DNA from: an uncultured Cytophagaceae bacterium
GTDB lineage: Bacteria > Bacteroidota > Bacteroidia > Cytophagales > Spirosomataceae
Assembly: GCA_903907745.1 (NCBI GenBank)
Contig: CAIVPF010000162.1
Location: 1 to 32,943 of the forward strand
Direction of reading: 5' to 3'
DNA: 32,943 nt
Shown one piece after another: positions 6,722 through 15,483 of the stretch. Position numbers and translations under genes: made by a program. The notes below the pieces were generated by a model that had not been told where the DNA came from, made no database searches, and worked only from the letters and a program-made list of their open reading frames with translations. Position 1 is the stretch's first letter, and each line of letters starts with the position of its first letter.

Positions 6722-8662
6722 ATGACACAATCTCTTTTCTTACGGCGTTACTCTAACCGCTTCCTTTCTAGGTGGTTAGTATTGGCCATTGATATGGGAA
6801 TCGTGGCTTTTTCTTTTTCGGCGGCGACGATGTTGCGAATGAATTTCCATTATGCGGATATTGATTTTGATTTATTTCGATTTCATTTTTTGTTGTTAAT
6901 TGTCGTCCGAGCTTCTTCTTTTTATTATTTTCAATCCTATTCTGGGATTATTCGACATACGAGTATTGAGGATGCTCTGCTAATTTTAAAAGCAGTTTTT
7001 TCAGGTACTTTTATTGCAGGTGCCATTTCATTGACCTTTCGGTATTACTTTAATTTGGAAACATATTTCTATGTTCCTTTATCCATCTTGGCCATTGATT
7101 TTTTCATATGCCTGTTTTTGATGGTGTCACTGCGCTTTATGGTTAAATCCTTTTATGAATCATTTATAAATGAATTCAAACCGGCCGTAGGTGTTTTGAT
7201 TTATGGGGCAGGTTATTCGGGATTAATGACAAAAAATGTTATCCAAAATGACCGGGGAATCAATTATCAGGTGCTTGGTTTTATAGATGATAACGAGTCG
7301 AAAATTGGTAAAACCATCGAAGGTATTCGGGTTTTTAGTCAGGGAGAGGCGCTGGAAAAATTTGTTGAAAGTTATGAAGGCTTACAAGTAATTATGGCCA
7401 TCAAAAACATCAGTAGCAAGTCCAAAAGGAAAATTTCAGATGTATTTTTGGATCGGGGTGTTGTCGTAAAAACGCTTCCTCCCGTGGAAAAATGGGTGAA
7501 TGGCGAATTTGCGATCAATCAGATTCACAATGTAAAAATTGAGGATTTGCTCGGTCGGGAAGAAATCCAAATGAATAATGTCCAGATTTCTGCCGAAATG
7601 AACAGTAAAGCTATCCTGGTCACGGGCGCAGCAGGATCGATTGGAAGTGAAATCGTCAGACAATTACTCGCCTATTTTCCTGCTAAAATCATTTTGGTGG
7701 ATCAAGCAGAATCTGGCTTGTTTGATCTGGAATATGAATTAGTAGGTAAAATTCCAAGTAATACTGAAATCATCGTCAAGGTAGCGGACGTGTCCGATGT
7801 TAACCGCATGAGCTATATTATTCGGACCCATAAGCCATCCATTATTTTCCATGCGGCCGCTTATAAACATGTGCCTTTGATGGAGAAAAATCCATATGAG
7901 GCAATTAAAATTAACATTTTAGGAACACGGAATATCGCTGAACTAGCAGCCGAAAACGGGGTGGATAAATTCGTTATGGTTTCAACGGATAAGGCTGTAA
8001 ACCCAACCAACGTCATGGGTGCCACGAAGCGATTCGCTGAAATGTATACACAATCCATGAATCAATTGGAAGGTGTTCACACGAAATTCATTGCCACGCG
8101 TTTTGGAAATGTTCTCGGATCCAGCGGCTCCGTGATCCCTTTATTCAAAAAGCAAATCGAACGCGGAGGACCAATCACCGTCACGCATCCTGAAATCACC
8201 CGCTACTTCATGACGATTCCGGAAGCCTGTGAATTGGTATTGGAGGCTGCCACCATGGGCGGAGGTGGCGAGGTATTCGTTTTCGATATGGGGGAATCTG
8301 TGAAAATTATCAATTTGGCCAAGAAAATGATCACCCTAAGTGGTTTGCGTGTAGACCGCGATATTGAAATTAAATTTACAGGTTTACGTCCGGGCGAAAA
8401 ATTATACGAAGAATTATTGAACAATAACGAAAATACACTTCCAACCCACCACCCGAAAATCCTAATAGCCACCCTAAATACCCCAAGTTATTCCTTCATG
8501 GAAATCCAAACTTCCGACCTTGCTCGTATATTGCAAGAGGGCAATAACAATGACCTTGTCGCTAAAATCAAGGAGGTGATTCCCGAATACAAATCGAATA
8601 ACTCTGTCTTTGAGAAATTAGACAAACAAGTCTATCAAATTAAAAAAGGCCTAAACTCTTAA
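6722..8662 (+). CDS. Membrane-anchored UDP-N-acetylhexosamine 4,6-dehydratase (PglF/WbpM/CapD type)
   Basis: This enzyme converts a UDP-N-acetylhexosamine to its 4-keto-6-deoxy form, the first step to amino-deoxy sugars of O-antigen, capsule or glycoprotein glycans. The 646 residues show four N-terminal membrane helices (about 17-38, 53-71, 85-105, 115-137). A CoA-binding-like Rossmann domain follows, with GAGYSG at 162-167. The catalytic extended SDR domain starts near 296 with TGAAGSIG (301-308). The active site reads STDKAVNPTNVMGATK (421-436): Thr422-Asp423-Lys424 and Met432 in place of the usual SDR Tyr, exactly as in the inverting and retaining dehydratases of this family. GLRPGEKLYEELL near 554 is also typical. 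Its 3' end overlaps the convergent PAP2 gene by 23 bp. The exact sugar product is not certain. Confidence 0.93.
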   Translation: MTQSLFLRRYSNRFLSRWLVLAIDMGIVAFSFSAATMLRMNFHYADIDFDLFRFHFLLLIVVRASSFYYFQSYSGIIRHTSIEDALLILKAVFSGTFIAGAISLTFRYYFNLETYFYVPLSILAIDFFICLFLMVSLRFMVKSFYESFINEFKPAVGVLIYGAGYSGLMTKNVIQNDRGINYQVLGFIDDNESKIGKTIEGIRVFSQGEALEKFVESYEGLQVIMAIKNISSKSKRKISDVFLDRGVVVKTLPPVEKWVNGEFAINQIHNVKIEDLLGREEIQMNNVQISAEMNSKAILVTGAAGSIGSEIVRQLLAYFPAKIILVDQAESGLFDLEYELVGKIPSNTEIIVKVADVSDVNRMSYIIRTHKPSIIFHAAAYKHVPLMEKNPYEAIKINILGTRNIAELAAENGVDKFVMVSTDKAVNPTNVMGATKRFAEMYTQSMNQLEGVHTKFIATRFGNVLGSSGSVIPLFKKQIERGGPITVTHPEITRYFMTIPEACELVLEAATMGGGGEVFVFDMGESVKIINLAKKMITLSGLRVDRDIEIKFTGLRPGEKLYEELLNNNENTLPTHHPKILIATLNTPSYSFMEIQTSDLARILQEGNNNDLVAKIKEVIPEYKSNNSVFEKLDKQVYQIKKGLNS

Positions 8663-9296
8663 GTAATTTCTTGCTAAGTATAATCGAAATAATCGTGGCT
8701 AATGGTGCAGCGAGAATGTCAATCGTATAGTGAACATGCTGGATCGCTAGCAAAGCCATGATAATTAGGGTTAGTCCTAGGGCAACCCAACGACTTTGTT
8801 TATTCGGCAAAAAGTAAGCCGCAAAAACCATAGTCGCCGTATGGCCTGAAAAAAATAAATCTTTGGTGATGGGCATATTTTCCCCATAAATAAAGGCTTC
8901 GGCCACGGGATCATGTAAATCCACCAACCCAATCGGCGGCTCCAAGGCCACCCAAAAAATACAAGCAAAACGAAACAAAGTCTCCAAATTAAACGCCCAA
9001 ACAAACCATAAAAACCGTTTTGGATGAGGGGCCAGGGACCCAATTAAGTATAGAACGCTGAAATAAATAATCGAAAAAATAGGCATGGACACATTCATTG
9101 CCGGAATATTTTCCAAAACCCAATCATCTAATAAACGCCCAGGCCGCTGTTGAATCCATTGGAAATATTCCGGAGCATTTAATGGGAAAATCGTAAAAAA
9201 AAGGAGGCCGCCCAATAAACTCCATCGAAATTTTCTTGATTTCCATTCAGTACCCCACGCAATTTGACTCGATTTTATGAAGCTTTTAATTTCCAT
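8640..9296 (-). CDS. PAP2_C (sphingomyelin-synthase-like) membrane enzyme
   Basis: A 218-residue protein with about six hydrophobic helices. Two motifs place it in the PAP2_C branch related to sphingomyelin synthase rather than classical PAP2 phosphatases: KDLFFSGHTA (145-154) and HVHYTIDILAAPL (187-199). The catalytic triad would be His152, His189 and Asp193, the same four-residue H-Y-T-x-D spacing as in the animal enzymes. Such enzymes move a phospho-head group between lipids or remove one. Bacteroidota commonly make sphingolipids, so transfer to a ceramide-like lipid is plausible, but simple phosphatase activity is not excluded. It converges on the dehydratase gene with overlapping ends and diverges from msrA. 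I see only a poor promoter in the 46-bp divergent gap. Confidence 0.82.
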   Translation of the reverse strand: MEIKSFIKSSQIAWGTEWKSRKFRWSLLGGLLFFTIFPLNAPEYFQWIQQRPGRLLDDWVLENIPAMNVSMPIFSIIYFSVLYLIGSLAPHPKRFLWFVWAFNLETLFRFACIFWVALEPPIGLVDLHDPVAEAFIYGENMPITKDLFFSGHTATMVFAAYFLPNKQSRWVALGLTLIIMALLAIQHVHYTIDILAAPLATIISIILSKKLLKSLGLF

Positions 9297-9342
9297 TTTT
9301 CTATCTTTACGACTTGCAAAACTACGCTAAATATAAATTATT

Positions 9343-9996
9343 ATGAAGGCATGTATAAAAAATGCTTGCTTCGTCGCAGGATTAATTGTCAGTTTTGTTC
9401 ACTTTTCCTGTGGCAATGGAAATCCTACCTCGAATCCAATCAAATCATCCACCATCATGAATGCATCTACAGAAACCATCACCTTTGCCGCCGGCTGTTT
9501 TTGGTGTGTGGAGGCCGTATATCAACGCGTCAAGGGCGTTAAATCCGTCACCTCTGGCTACATGGGCGGAAAAATGAAAAACCCGACTTACCGAGAAGTT
9601 TGTTCCGGATTAACTGGACATGCGGAAGTATGCCAACTCACCTTTGACCCTAAAATCGTTTCCTTCGAAACTTTATTAGAAGTTTTTTGGCAAACACACG
9701 ACCCAACCACCCTTAATCGCCAAGGTGCCGATACAGGAACCCAATACCGATCAGCCATATTTTACCATTCCGAAGCACAAAAAATCGCCGCCGACCAATG
9801 GAAAGCGAAATTAAATGGCCAAAAAGTTTTCCCAAATCCCATTGTTACCGAAATCACCCAGGCCTCTACCTTCTATCCTGCCGAGGATTATCACCAAAAT
9901 TATTTTAATCAAAACGGACAGGAACCCTATTGCCAAATCGTAATAAAACCCAAAATGGATAAGTTTTTGAAGGCATTCAAAGATAAATTGAATTAA
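9343..9996 (+). CDS. msrA: Exported peptide-methionine (S)-S-oxide reductase
   Basis: MsrA reduces methionine S-sulfoxide in proteins and free form. The catalytic motif GCFWC puts the nucleophile at Cys52. It is followed by TSGYMGG, the GHAEVC region, VFWQTHDPTTLNRQGADTGT and EDYHQNYF, all typical. The domain starts only at residue 45. Before it lies a signal-like N terminus (MKACIKNACFVAGLIVSFVHFSC) and a Ser/Asn/Thr-rich linker, so the protein is probably exported and anchored by Cys23. The lipobox HFSC is not canonical, because -3 is His rather than an aliphatic residue. An internal ATG at 9457 could give a cytoplasmic form. The stop codon shares the tetranucleotide TTAA with the convergent lptD stop. 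Confidence 0.93.
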   Translation: MKACIKNACFVAGLIVSFVHFSCGNGNPTSNPIKSSTIMNASTETITFAAGCFWCVEAVYQRVKGVKSVTSGYMGGKMKNPTYREVCSGLTGHAEVCQLTFDPKIVSFETLLEVFWQTHDPTTLNRQGADTGTQYRSAIFYHSEAQKIAADQWKAKLNGQKVFPNPIVTEITQASTFYPAEDYHQNYFNQNGQEPYCQIVIKPKMDKFLKAFKDKLN

Positions 9997-12683
9997 AATC
10001 CACCTTTGTCGTAGAAACTTCGCCGACGCGATATTTTCAACTCCTGCAATAGCGAAGATTTTACACGCAAATCAAAGGAATAATTCGAGGCGCGCCCATA
10101 GAACGGACTCGCAATGGGCGTCCAATTAAAATTCAATTCCCAGCAATGTAAATCGCGGTGAACCGACATATTGGTATACGTCAAGCCACTGTATTTAAAG
10201 TCATATCCCGAACTCACTGATATACGCCATTTCTCAGTCAAACTTAAATCCCCCTGAAAAGTCATCCCGCTGATTTGCTGCGCCGCCGCTAAACCCATTT
10301 TATTCATGCTATATTGGTAACTAAATGAAAAGGTCCAGGGCACATTCCAGTCGACATAATCATCCATATTCCGATTAATCTGCTTCATCTGAGTCTCCGA
10401 TGCATTCGTACTTGATTTCTGCGTTTTGGCTTTGGCAGGAGCAAATTTCCTCCCGATCGAAAGATTCAAAGCCGTCAATCGCGCAAATCCCGACCCCTCA
10501 CTTAGCATCAACTCCGGTGTCCGTCTACCCACATCAAAAAAGGCATTATCCTGCACATATAAATATGGATCAAAACTTCCACCCACATTGATGTCAAATT
10601 CCCGCACCCGCGAATTAGCATTGAAATTTAAGTTAGATAATGGATATTCTTTGGCCAACAAATTATAGCTCCCATTAATCCCAAAATTATCTATCAGCGT
10701 CACCTTTTCATTTTGCTTAGTAGCCGTGTCAGATTTAGTTTTCAATTTAGCCTCTAAGGTATTTTGAAGCCCAAAACTGATACTTCCAGACGCCCCGCCA
10801 TAACTCATCATTTTAGGGTCAAAGGTGCTGATACGGCGAATATCACCCACCTGCTCCAGGCCTTGGCTATTAATAAATTTCCGATTATTTATCCGCACAT
10901 CTTGGTAGTAGCCATAGGTCGGGTCTGAATAATCTGGCGTATAACTTAAGCTAATACTCGGCGCTATCGTATGTCTCAAAGCCTCCAGGCGACCCGTTTT
11001 AAGTCGAAGCGTACCGTAAATACGTGTATTCATACTGGCCGAAAAGGACAATTGAGAATTGAATTTAGGCAAACCGCCCACCGTATCTATTCGAACCGTG
11101 GAATCACTCTTCATGTAGGTGTATTTGTAGGAACGGGTATACATGTTACCCGACCAAGAAACCCCTGGCGTCAAATTAATGTATTTATTCAATTTCAAAT
11201 TCGGTAGTGATAGCGGAATCGAATAATTGAACTTTGTTTGCGCCTTTTCCCATAAAAGCGGGATTGTACTTGCATCGACCGGAATTACCCCCGGTGGTAA
11301 ATCGTCCGCATTTTGAGGAATAAATGGCTTTTGGATGATCCCGCGAATGCTGTTCGAAGAACGAGGGAAGACATCAAATTCATAGCGCGTATAGGGATCC
11401 GAAACTTGGTTCGTCATACTTACGCTTCCTGAAAAATCGAGACCTAGGCGGAATTGATCTAAAAAACGATCGCCTAATGAATTTTTGCTCTTAAAGGGTT
11501 GAAACTGATTTAAACCAAAATTAAATTCCGTTCCTGCATCAAAAACCCGCGTCGTGGTGTTTTGGTTTATCCGCAAACTAATTCCCGTCCGAACCGTTTG
11601 ACCGAAACTTTTCGTGTATTGCACGGAGGAACCGATGGTATTAGATAGGTATTGTTGGGAATTGTAATTGTTAAATTGGTTATAGGAATTAGAGGCGATG
11701 TTCACGGAGGCTGAGAAACTAGAAGTTCCTCTACTTTGGGGGCTATGGGACCACTGCAAGGCGAAATCCGTACGTTTGGTAGGCGAAAACTCGTCCCCAT
11801 TGGAGTTGCGATTCAAGGCTAAATTAAAACTTCCCGTAAAGTGATACCGCTTGTTATACTGTGAATTAGCGCCTAATCCCCAACCACCTTTGGAATAAAT
11901 TTGACCCGTAAAACGAATACCAATGTTTTCACTGGCTGCCCAATAATAGCCTCCTTCTCGCAAGTAAAAACCACGGCCGGAAGGTTCCTCGCCATAAGTC
12001 GGAATGATGATGCCCGATTTTCCAGCCTCGCGGGGTTGTGAGTAAGGGAAAAACCCAAATGGCAAGCCGATCGGCAAGGGAATATCATTTAATTCAAAAT
12101 GGAATGGGCCAGAAATGATTTCTTTTTTACCCACCACTTTGATTTTACTCGCTTTAATATGGAAATGGGGATGGCTTAAATTACAGGTGGTGTAAATCGC
12201 ATTTCGAATATAAAGATTCTCTTCTTCGTCCTTTTTAACGGTTTTTCCTTGGACAAATCCCTCGCCCTGCTGGGTCACAATCGCCTTAATGGCCGCCCGT
12301 TTGGACTTGAAATTATAGCGTATTTCTTCGGAATCATATTTGTCGGTGCCTTGGGTAAACACAGGCAGCCCGATCATTTTTTGGGTCAAACTATCCTTCG
12401 TCCCCCGAGCAAAAACTTCGTTTTTTGCCCAATCCAAACGAATATAGTCCGCTTCTAAGGCGATAGCGCCATATTTTAATTTAGCGCCCCCATAGAGGTT
12501 AACGACTTGTTTGTCGGCATCCAACACCGTCGAGTCCACCGCGGAATAAAACACCGTCGTTTCCACATCTTCCTTTTTTTTCAGCGTATCCCCAGAAATG
12601 ACTTTTTGGGCGTTCATGGTCAGGCTGCTGGAGAGCAGAACCATCAAAGCACAGAAAAGGTAATATGTGGATTTCTTTAACAA
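9993..12683 (-). CDS. lptD: LPS-assembly outer membrane protein LptD
   Basis: LptD is the outer membrane barrel that inserts lipopolysaccharide into the outer leaflet. The 896-residue product begins with a signal peptide (about 26 residues, cleaved near MNA-QKV). It then has an OstA/LptA-like beta-jellyroll domain (about 45-200) with GGAKLKYGAIALEADYIRLDW. The linker into the barrel contains PLPIGLPFGFFPYSQP and GIIIPTYGEEPSGRGFYL, the signature region of the family. The long C-terminal part is rich in alternating aromatic and polar residues and Asn, as in large outer membrane barrels. The protein ends in a non-standard KGGF rather than a clear barrel signature. It is divergent from the amidase-mlaD-prmA set, an arrangement I recognise from other Bacteroidota. 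Confidence 0.9.
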   Translation of the reverse strand: MLKKSTYYLFCALMVLLSSSLTMNAQKVISGDTLKKKEDVETTVFYSAVDSTVLDADKQVVNLYGGAKLKYGAIALEADYIRLDWAKNEVFARGTKDSLTQKMIGLPVFTQGTDKYDSEEIRYNFKSKRAAIKAIVTQQGEGFVQGKTVKKDEEENLYIRNAIYTTCNLSHPHFHIKASKIKVVGKKEIISGPFHFELNDIPLPIGLPFGFFPYSQPREAGKSGIIIPTYGEEPSGRGFYLREGGYYWAASENIGIRFTGQIYSKGGWGLGANSQYNKRYHFTGSFNLALNRNSNGDEFSPTKRTDFALQWSHSPQSRGTSSFSASVNIASNSYNQFNNYNSQQYLSNTIGSSVQYTKSFGQTVRTGISLRINQNTTTRVFDAGTEFNFGLNQFQPFKSKNSLGDRFLDQFRLGLDFSGSVSMTNQVSDPYTRYEFDVFPRSSNSIRGIIQKPFIPQNADDLPPGVIPVDASTIPLLWEKAQTKFNYSIPLSLPNLKLNKYINLTPGVSWSGNMYTRSYKYTYMKSDSTVRIDTVGGLPKFNSQLSFSASMNTRIYGTLRLKTGRLEALRHTIAPSISLSYTPDYSDPTYGYYQDVRINNRKFINSQGLEQVGDIRRISTFDPKMMSYGGASGSISFGLQNTLEAKLKTKSDTATKQNEKVTLIDNFGINGSYNLLAKEYPLSNLNFNANSRVREFDINVGGSFDPYLYVQDNAFFDVGRRTPELMLSEGSGFARLTALNLSIGRKFAPAKAKTQKSSTNASETQMKQINRNMDDYVDWNVPWTFSFSYQYSMNKMGLAAAQQISGMTFQGDLSLTEKWRISVSSGYDFKYSGLTYTNMSVHRDLHCWELNFNWTPIASPFYGRASNYSFDLRVKSSLLQELKISRRRSFYDKGGF

Positions 12684-12727
12684 TTGGATTTTAAAAATTA
12701 TATTTGTCTTTGTTTAAAAAAGATTGA

Positions 12728-12735
12728 CAAAATTA
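12728..12735 (-). promoter_or_regulatory. Candidate -7 element of lptD
   Basis: On the minus strand this reads TAATTTTG, an exact TAnnTTTG match 45 bases before the lptD start, implying a leader of about 39 bases. No TTG box is visible at 17-23 bases upstream, where a near-palindrome around GGTACC lies instead. Confidence 0.4.
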
Positions 12736-12743
12736 CATCATTG

Positions 12744-12757
12744 CGTGGTACCTACGT
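12744..12757. promoter_or_regulatory. Near-palindrome in the lptD/amidase divergent region
   Basis: The segment GCGTGGTACCTACG contains a GGTACC core with CGT and ACG arms, perfect but for one bulged T. It lies just upstream of the lptD -7 element and 18 bases before the amidase ATG, so a bound protein could affect both genes. It is short enough to be chance. Confidence 0.25.
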
Positions 12758-12774
12758 GTAATAATTGAAAAATA

Positions 12775-13575
12775 ATGTTCTCAACTTACCGACTTATTTT
12801 TGTAGTTAGTCTTGCAATAGTTCAATTTATGGCCTTGGCAGATTTGCCAAATACAGCGACAAAGCCATTTAAAAATACCCTAAAAACGGTTTGTTTGGAC
12901 GCAGGGCATGGGGGAAAGGATCCCGGTTGCCTTGGCCCTAAAGGCGCGCACGAGGGAATTGTTACGCTTAAAATCATTTTGGCACTTGGTAAAAAACTCA
13001 AACAAGAGTATCCAGATTTGAAGGTAATTTACACCCGGGAAACAGATGATTTCATTGAATTAAACGAAAGGGCCAATATCGCTAATCGGAATAAGGCCGA
13101 TTTATTCATTTCGGTCCATTGCAATGCGGCGGCCAATAAATCAGCCTACGGAACGGAAACCTATACGATGGGATTACACAAAACCGATGGAAATTTAAAC
13201 GTAGCCAAACGGGAAAACTCCGTAATCTTACAAGAAAAGGATTACCAAACAGCCTATAATGGCTTTGATCCGAATTCGCCCTTAGCGCATATTATGATGG
13301 CGAATTACCAAAGTGCCTTCATGGCGAGTTCAGTTAAATTCGCTTCAAAGGTGGAGGACCAATTCGCGAAGACGTATCAACGAAAAAGTTTTGGCGTCAA
13401 ACAAGCAGGATTTTTAGTTATTTGGCGTACCGCTATGCCGAGTGTATTAGTGGAGACTGGATTTTTGACGAACCCAGATGAAGAGGGTTATTTGGCATCT
13501 GAAAAGGGCCAACAGGAAGTTGCCGATGCTATCGCAAACGCATTTAAACAATACAAAGAAGAAATCGAAAAATAA
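12775..13575 (+). CDS. N-acetylmuramoyl-L-alanine amidase (Amidase_3)
   Basis: This zinc amidase cuts the bond between N-acetylmuramic acid and the stem peptide in periplasmic peptidoglycan, usually during cell separation. A signal peptide covers about residues 1-22. The Amidase_3 domain (about 37-255) has all expected residues: His45 in LDAGHGG, Glu60 in HEGIVTL and His115 in FISVHCNA as zinc ligands, and Glu227 in SVLVETGFLTN as the catalytic base. The ATG at 12775 is the only start that gives a signal peptide. Two genes follow with gaps of six and eight bases, so amidase, mlaD and prmA form one transcription unit divergent from lptD. Confidence 0.93.
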   Translation: MFSTYRLIFVVSLAIVQFMALADLPNTATKPFKNTLKTVCLDAGHGGKDPGCLGPKGAHEGIVTLKIILALGKKLKQEYPDLKVIYTRETDDFIELNERANIANRNKADLFISVHCNAAANKSAYGTETYTMGLHKTDGNLNVAKRENSVILQEKDYQTAYNGFDPNSPLAHIMMANYQSAFMASSVKFASKVEDQFAKTYQRKSFGVKQAGFLVIWRTAMPSVLVETGFLTNPDEEGYLASEKGQQEVADAIANAFKQYKEEIEK

Positions 13576-13581
13576 CGCCAC

Positions 13582-14538
13582 ATGTTTACAAATAATAACG
13601 AGCTTAAGGTCGGATTTTTAGCGTTAATCGCTTTTTTAATCCTTTATTTTGGCTTTAATTTTTTGAAAGGGAATGATCTATTCTCTTCCTCAAAAACCTA
13701 TTACGTTCAGTTTGATAACGTCGACGGCCTAATGCCATCGAACCAAGTCATGGTCAATGGCGTAGAGGTAGGAAAAGTGAAAAAGGTTTCCCTCGTACCC
13801 GAAAAAGGGAATAAAATTTTAGTGGAATTGCGGATAAATAAATCGTTATTGATTCCAAATGAATCCATGGCTATTTTATCTGACGGAGCCTTGTTAGGTG
13901 GCAAAATCATTCGCCTGGAATTGAAAGGGAATACAAATTTACCGGATGGTTCCACCATTCAATCCATGACAGAAAAAGGCCTGACCTCTTTATTGAAGGA
14001 ACGCGCGCTTCCTGTGCTTTCGAACGCGGATTCGTTGTTAGTATCATTCCGACAAATCTCCAAGAAATTCGAAAATACAGGCATATACTTAGATGCGCTA
14101 TTGAAAAATTCCAATCAAACTGTTAGCCATATCGACGGTTCTGTGCAAAGTATCGTGAACGAAAATAAGGCGAATCTCGCTCAAATCACGGGGAACATGA
14201 AGGCCTTGTCGCAGAGTTTAACGGAAACGGAGAAACAAATCAAGCCATTGTTGGTCAAATTTAACACCGTCGCTGATTCCATTCAGGCGATTCGGATCGG
14301 AGAAACACTCCAGCAAGCGAATGCCGCTGTGGGATCACTTCAGCGTATCGTTAGCAAATTGGAAAAGGGTCAGGGATCTGCAGGAAAATTATTGGTGAGT
14401 GATAGTTTATACAATGGACTGAATAGATCTTTGGTCGACTTAGACAAATTACTTATCGATTTCCGTGTGCAGCCAAAGCGCTATATTCATTTTTCAGTAT
14501 TTGGCAAAAAGAATACGGCACCTTTGCCGGAAAATTAA
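13582..14538 (+). CDS. MlaD/Mce-family lipid-transport protein
   Basis: Mce proteins form periplasmic rings on an ABC transporter and carry phospholipids between inner and outer membrane. The 318 residues have a single N-terminal membrane helix (about 10-28). An Mce domain (about 38-116) follows, with VQFDNVDGLMPSNQVMVNGV and the downstream ILSDGALLGGKII segment. A long helical coiled-coil-like region (about 135-300) rich in Ser, Asn, Gln and Leu completes it. This is the layout of Bacteroidota MlaD proteins. No MlaE permease or MlaF ATPase gene is next to it, so those partners must lie elsewhere. It starts six bases after the amidase stop. Confidence 0.9.
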   Translation: MFTNNNELKVGFLALIAFLILYFGFNFLKGNDLFSSSKTYYVQFDNVDGLMPSNQVMVNGVEVGKVKKVSLVPEKGNKILVELRINKSLLIPNESMAILSDGALLGGKIIRLELKGNTNLPDGSTIQSMTEKGLTSLLKERALPVLSNADSLLVSFRQISKKFENTGIYLDALLKNSNQTVSHIDGSVQSIVNENKANLAQITGNMKALSQSLTETEKQIKPLLVKFNTVADSIQAIRIGETLQQANAAVGSLQRIVSKLEKGQGSAGKLLVSDSLYNGLNRSLVDLDKLLIDFRVQPKRYIHFSVFGKKNTAPLPEN

Positions 14539-14546
14539 TCAGGACG

Positions 14547-15374
14547 ATGTCGACCCAACAAGTGCTTATCACCGCTTCGCCGGACCAAGCGGATATTCTA
14601 TTAGCCGAATTAGGGGAAATAGGTTTTGATATTTTTGAAGATTCGGATACAGGTTTAATCGCATACTGTCAAACGGACCTATTTGACTTAGCTGTTTTCA
14701 AGGAATTAATTGCGCGCTATCAGTTCTTAGGACCCATTCAATTCGAGATTCATGAAATCGAGAAACAAAACTGGAATGCGGTTTGGGAGAACAATTACGA
14801 CCCTATACGTATTTCAGATCTTGTGTTTATTCGGGCGAATTTCCATCCTTCTGAACCCGGTTATCAGATGGAAATTGTCATAAATCCCAAAATGTCTTTT
14901 GGGACTGGGCATCATGAAACAACCTTCCAAATGTCCCAAGCCCTCTTTGACCTGGATTTAAAAGGTAAAATGGTGTTAGATGCGGGAACAGGAACAGGTA
15001 TTTTAGCTTTTGTGGCTAAAAAATTGGGGGCTTCTTTTGTGCGGGGTTTTGACATTGATGCATGGTCGGTTGAAAATTCGATTGAAAATGCTTCCTTGAA
15101 CGATTGTGAAACCGTGGAATTTGGCTTGGGTACGATTTTGGATGAATCGGCTAAGACATACGATGTCCTGTTGGCGAACATAAATCGGAACATTTTATTG
15201 GACGAAATGGAGGAATACGCGGACCGGATTGTGGCTGGGGGCGACCTATTGCTGAGTGGTTTTTATACAGAAGACATTCCGATGCTCATCGAACGCGCGC
15301 GTGATTTAGGGCTTGTTTACCAAAGCCAAAGCGAAAAAAACAGATGGGCCTGTTTGCGTTTCAAAAAAATCTAA
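14547..15374 (+). CDS. prmA: Ribosomal protein L11 methyltransferase
   Basis: PrmA uses S-adenosylmethionine to methylate ribosomal protein L11. The 275-residue product has the substrate-recognition domain at the N terminus (about 1-90) and a class I methyltransferase domain. That domain carries FGTGHHETT at 118-126 and the SAM-binding LDAGTGTGILA at 144-154. An acidic residue ends strand 2 (FDIDAWSVEN), and the NINRNIL motif near 213 corresponds to the PrmA NxL segment. Length is slightly below the E. coli protein, as in other Bacteroidota. It starts eight bases after mlaD and ends the operon. No clear hairpin terminator follows in the 109-bp gap before the SNF2 gene. Confidence 0.94.
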   Translation: MSTQQVLITASPDQADILLAELGEIGFDIFEDSDTGLIAYCQTDLFDLAVFKELIARYQFLGPIQFEIHEIEKQNWNAVWENNYDPIRISDLVFIRANFHPSEPGYQMEIVINPKMSFGTGHHETTFQMSQALFDLDLKGKMVLDAGTGTGILAFVAKKLGASFVRGFDIDAWSVENSIENASLNDCETVEFGLGTILDESAKTYDVLLANINRNILLDEMEEYADRIVAGGDLLLSGFYTEDIPMLIERARDLGLVYQSQSEKNRWACLRFKKI

Positions 15375-15429
15375 TTTGTGATTTTTTAATATTTTGCTCT
15401 ATTTTTTCTAGTTATTGAGGAAAAACCCT

Positions 15430-15437
15430 TATTTTTG
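15430..15437 (+). promoter_or_regulatory. Candidate -7 element of the SNF2 gene
   Basis: TATTTTTG matches TAnnTTTG and lies 46 bases before the ATG. Inverted arms AAAAACCC (15421-15428) and GGGTTTTT (15467-15474) flank the predicted start site. No TTTG box is at the right spacing. The rest of the 109-bp gap is AT-rich, with nothing else I can name. Confidence 0.4.
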
Positions 15438-15483
15438 AAGGTTTTACTCAAAGAACTCGGTCATTCGGGTTTTTATATGACTC

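Noticed and set aside
9301-9342. Possible msrA promoter TATCTTTA
   Set aside because: It has one mismatch to TAnnTTTG and no -33 box; too weak to list as a feature.
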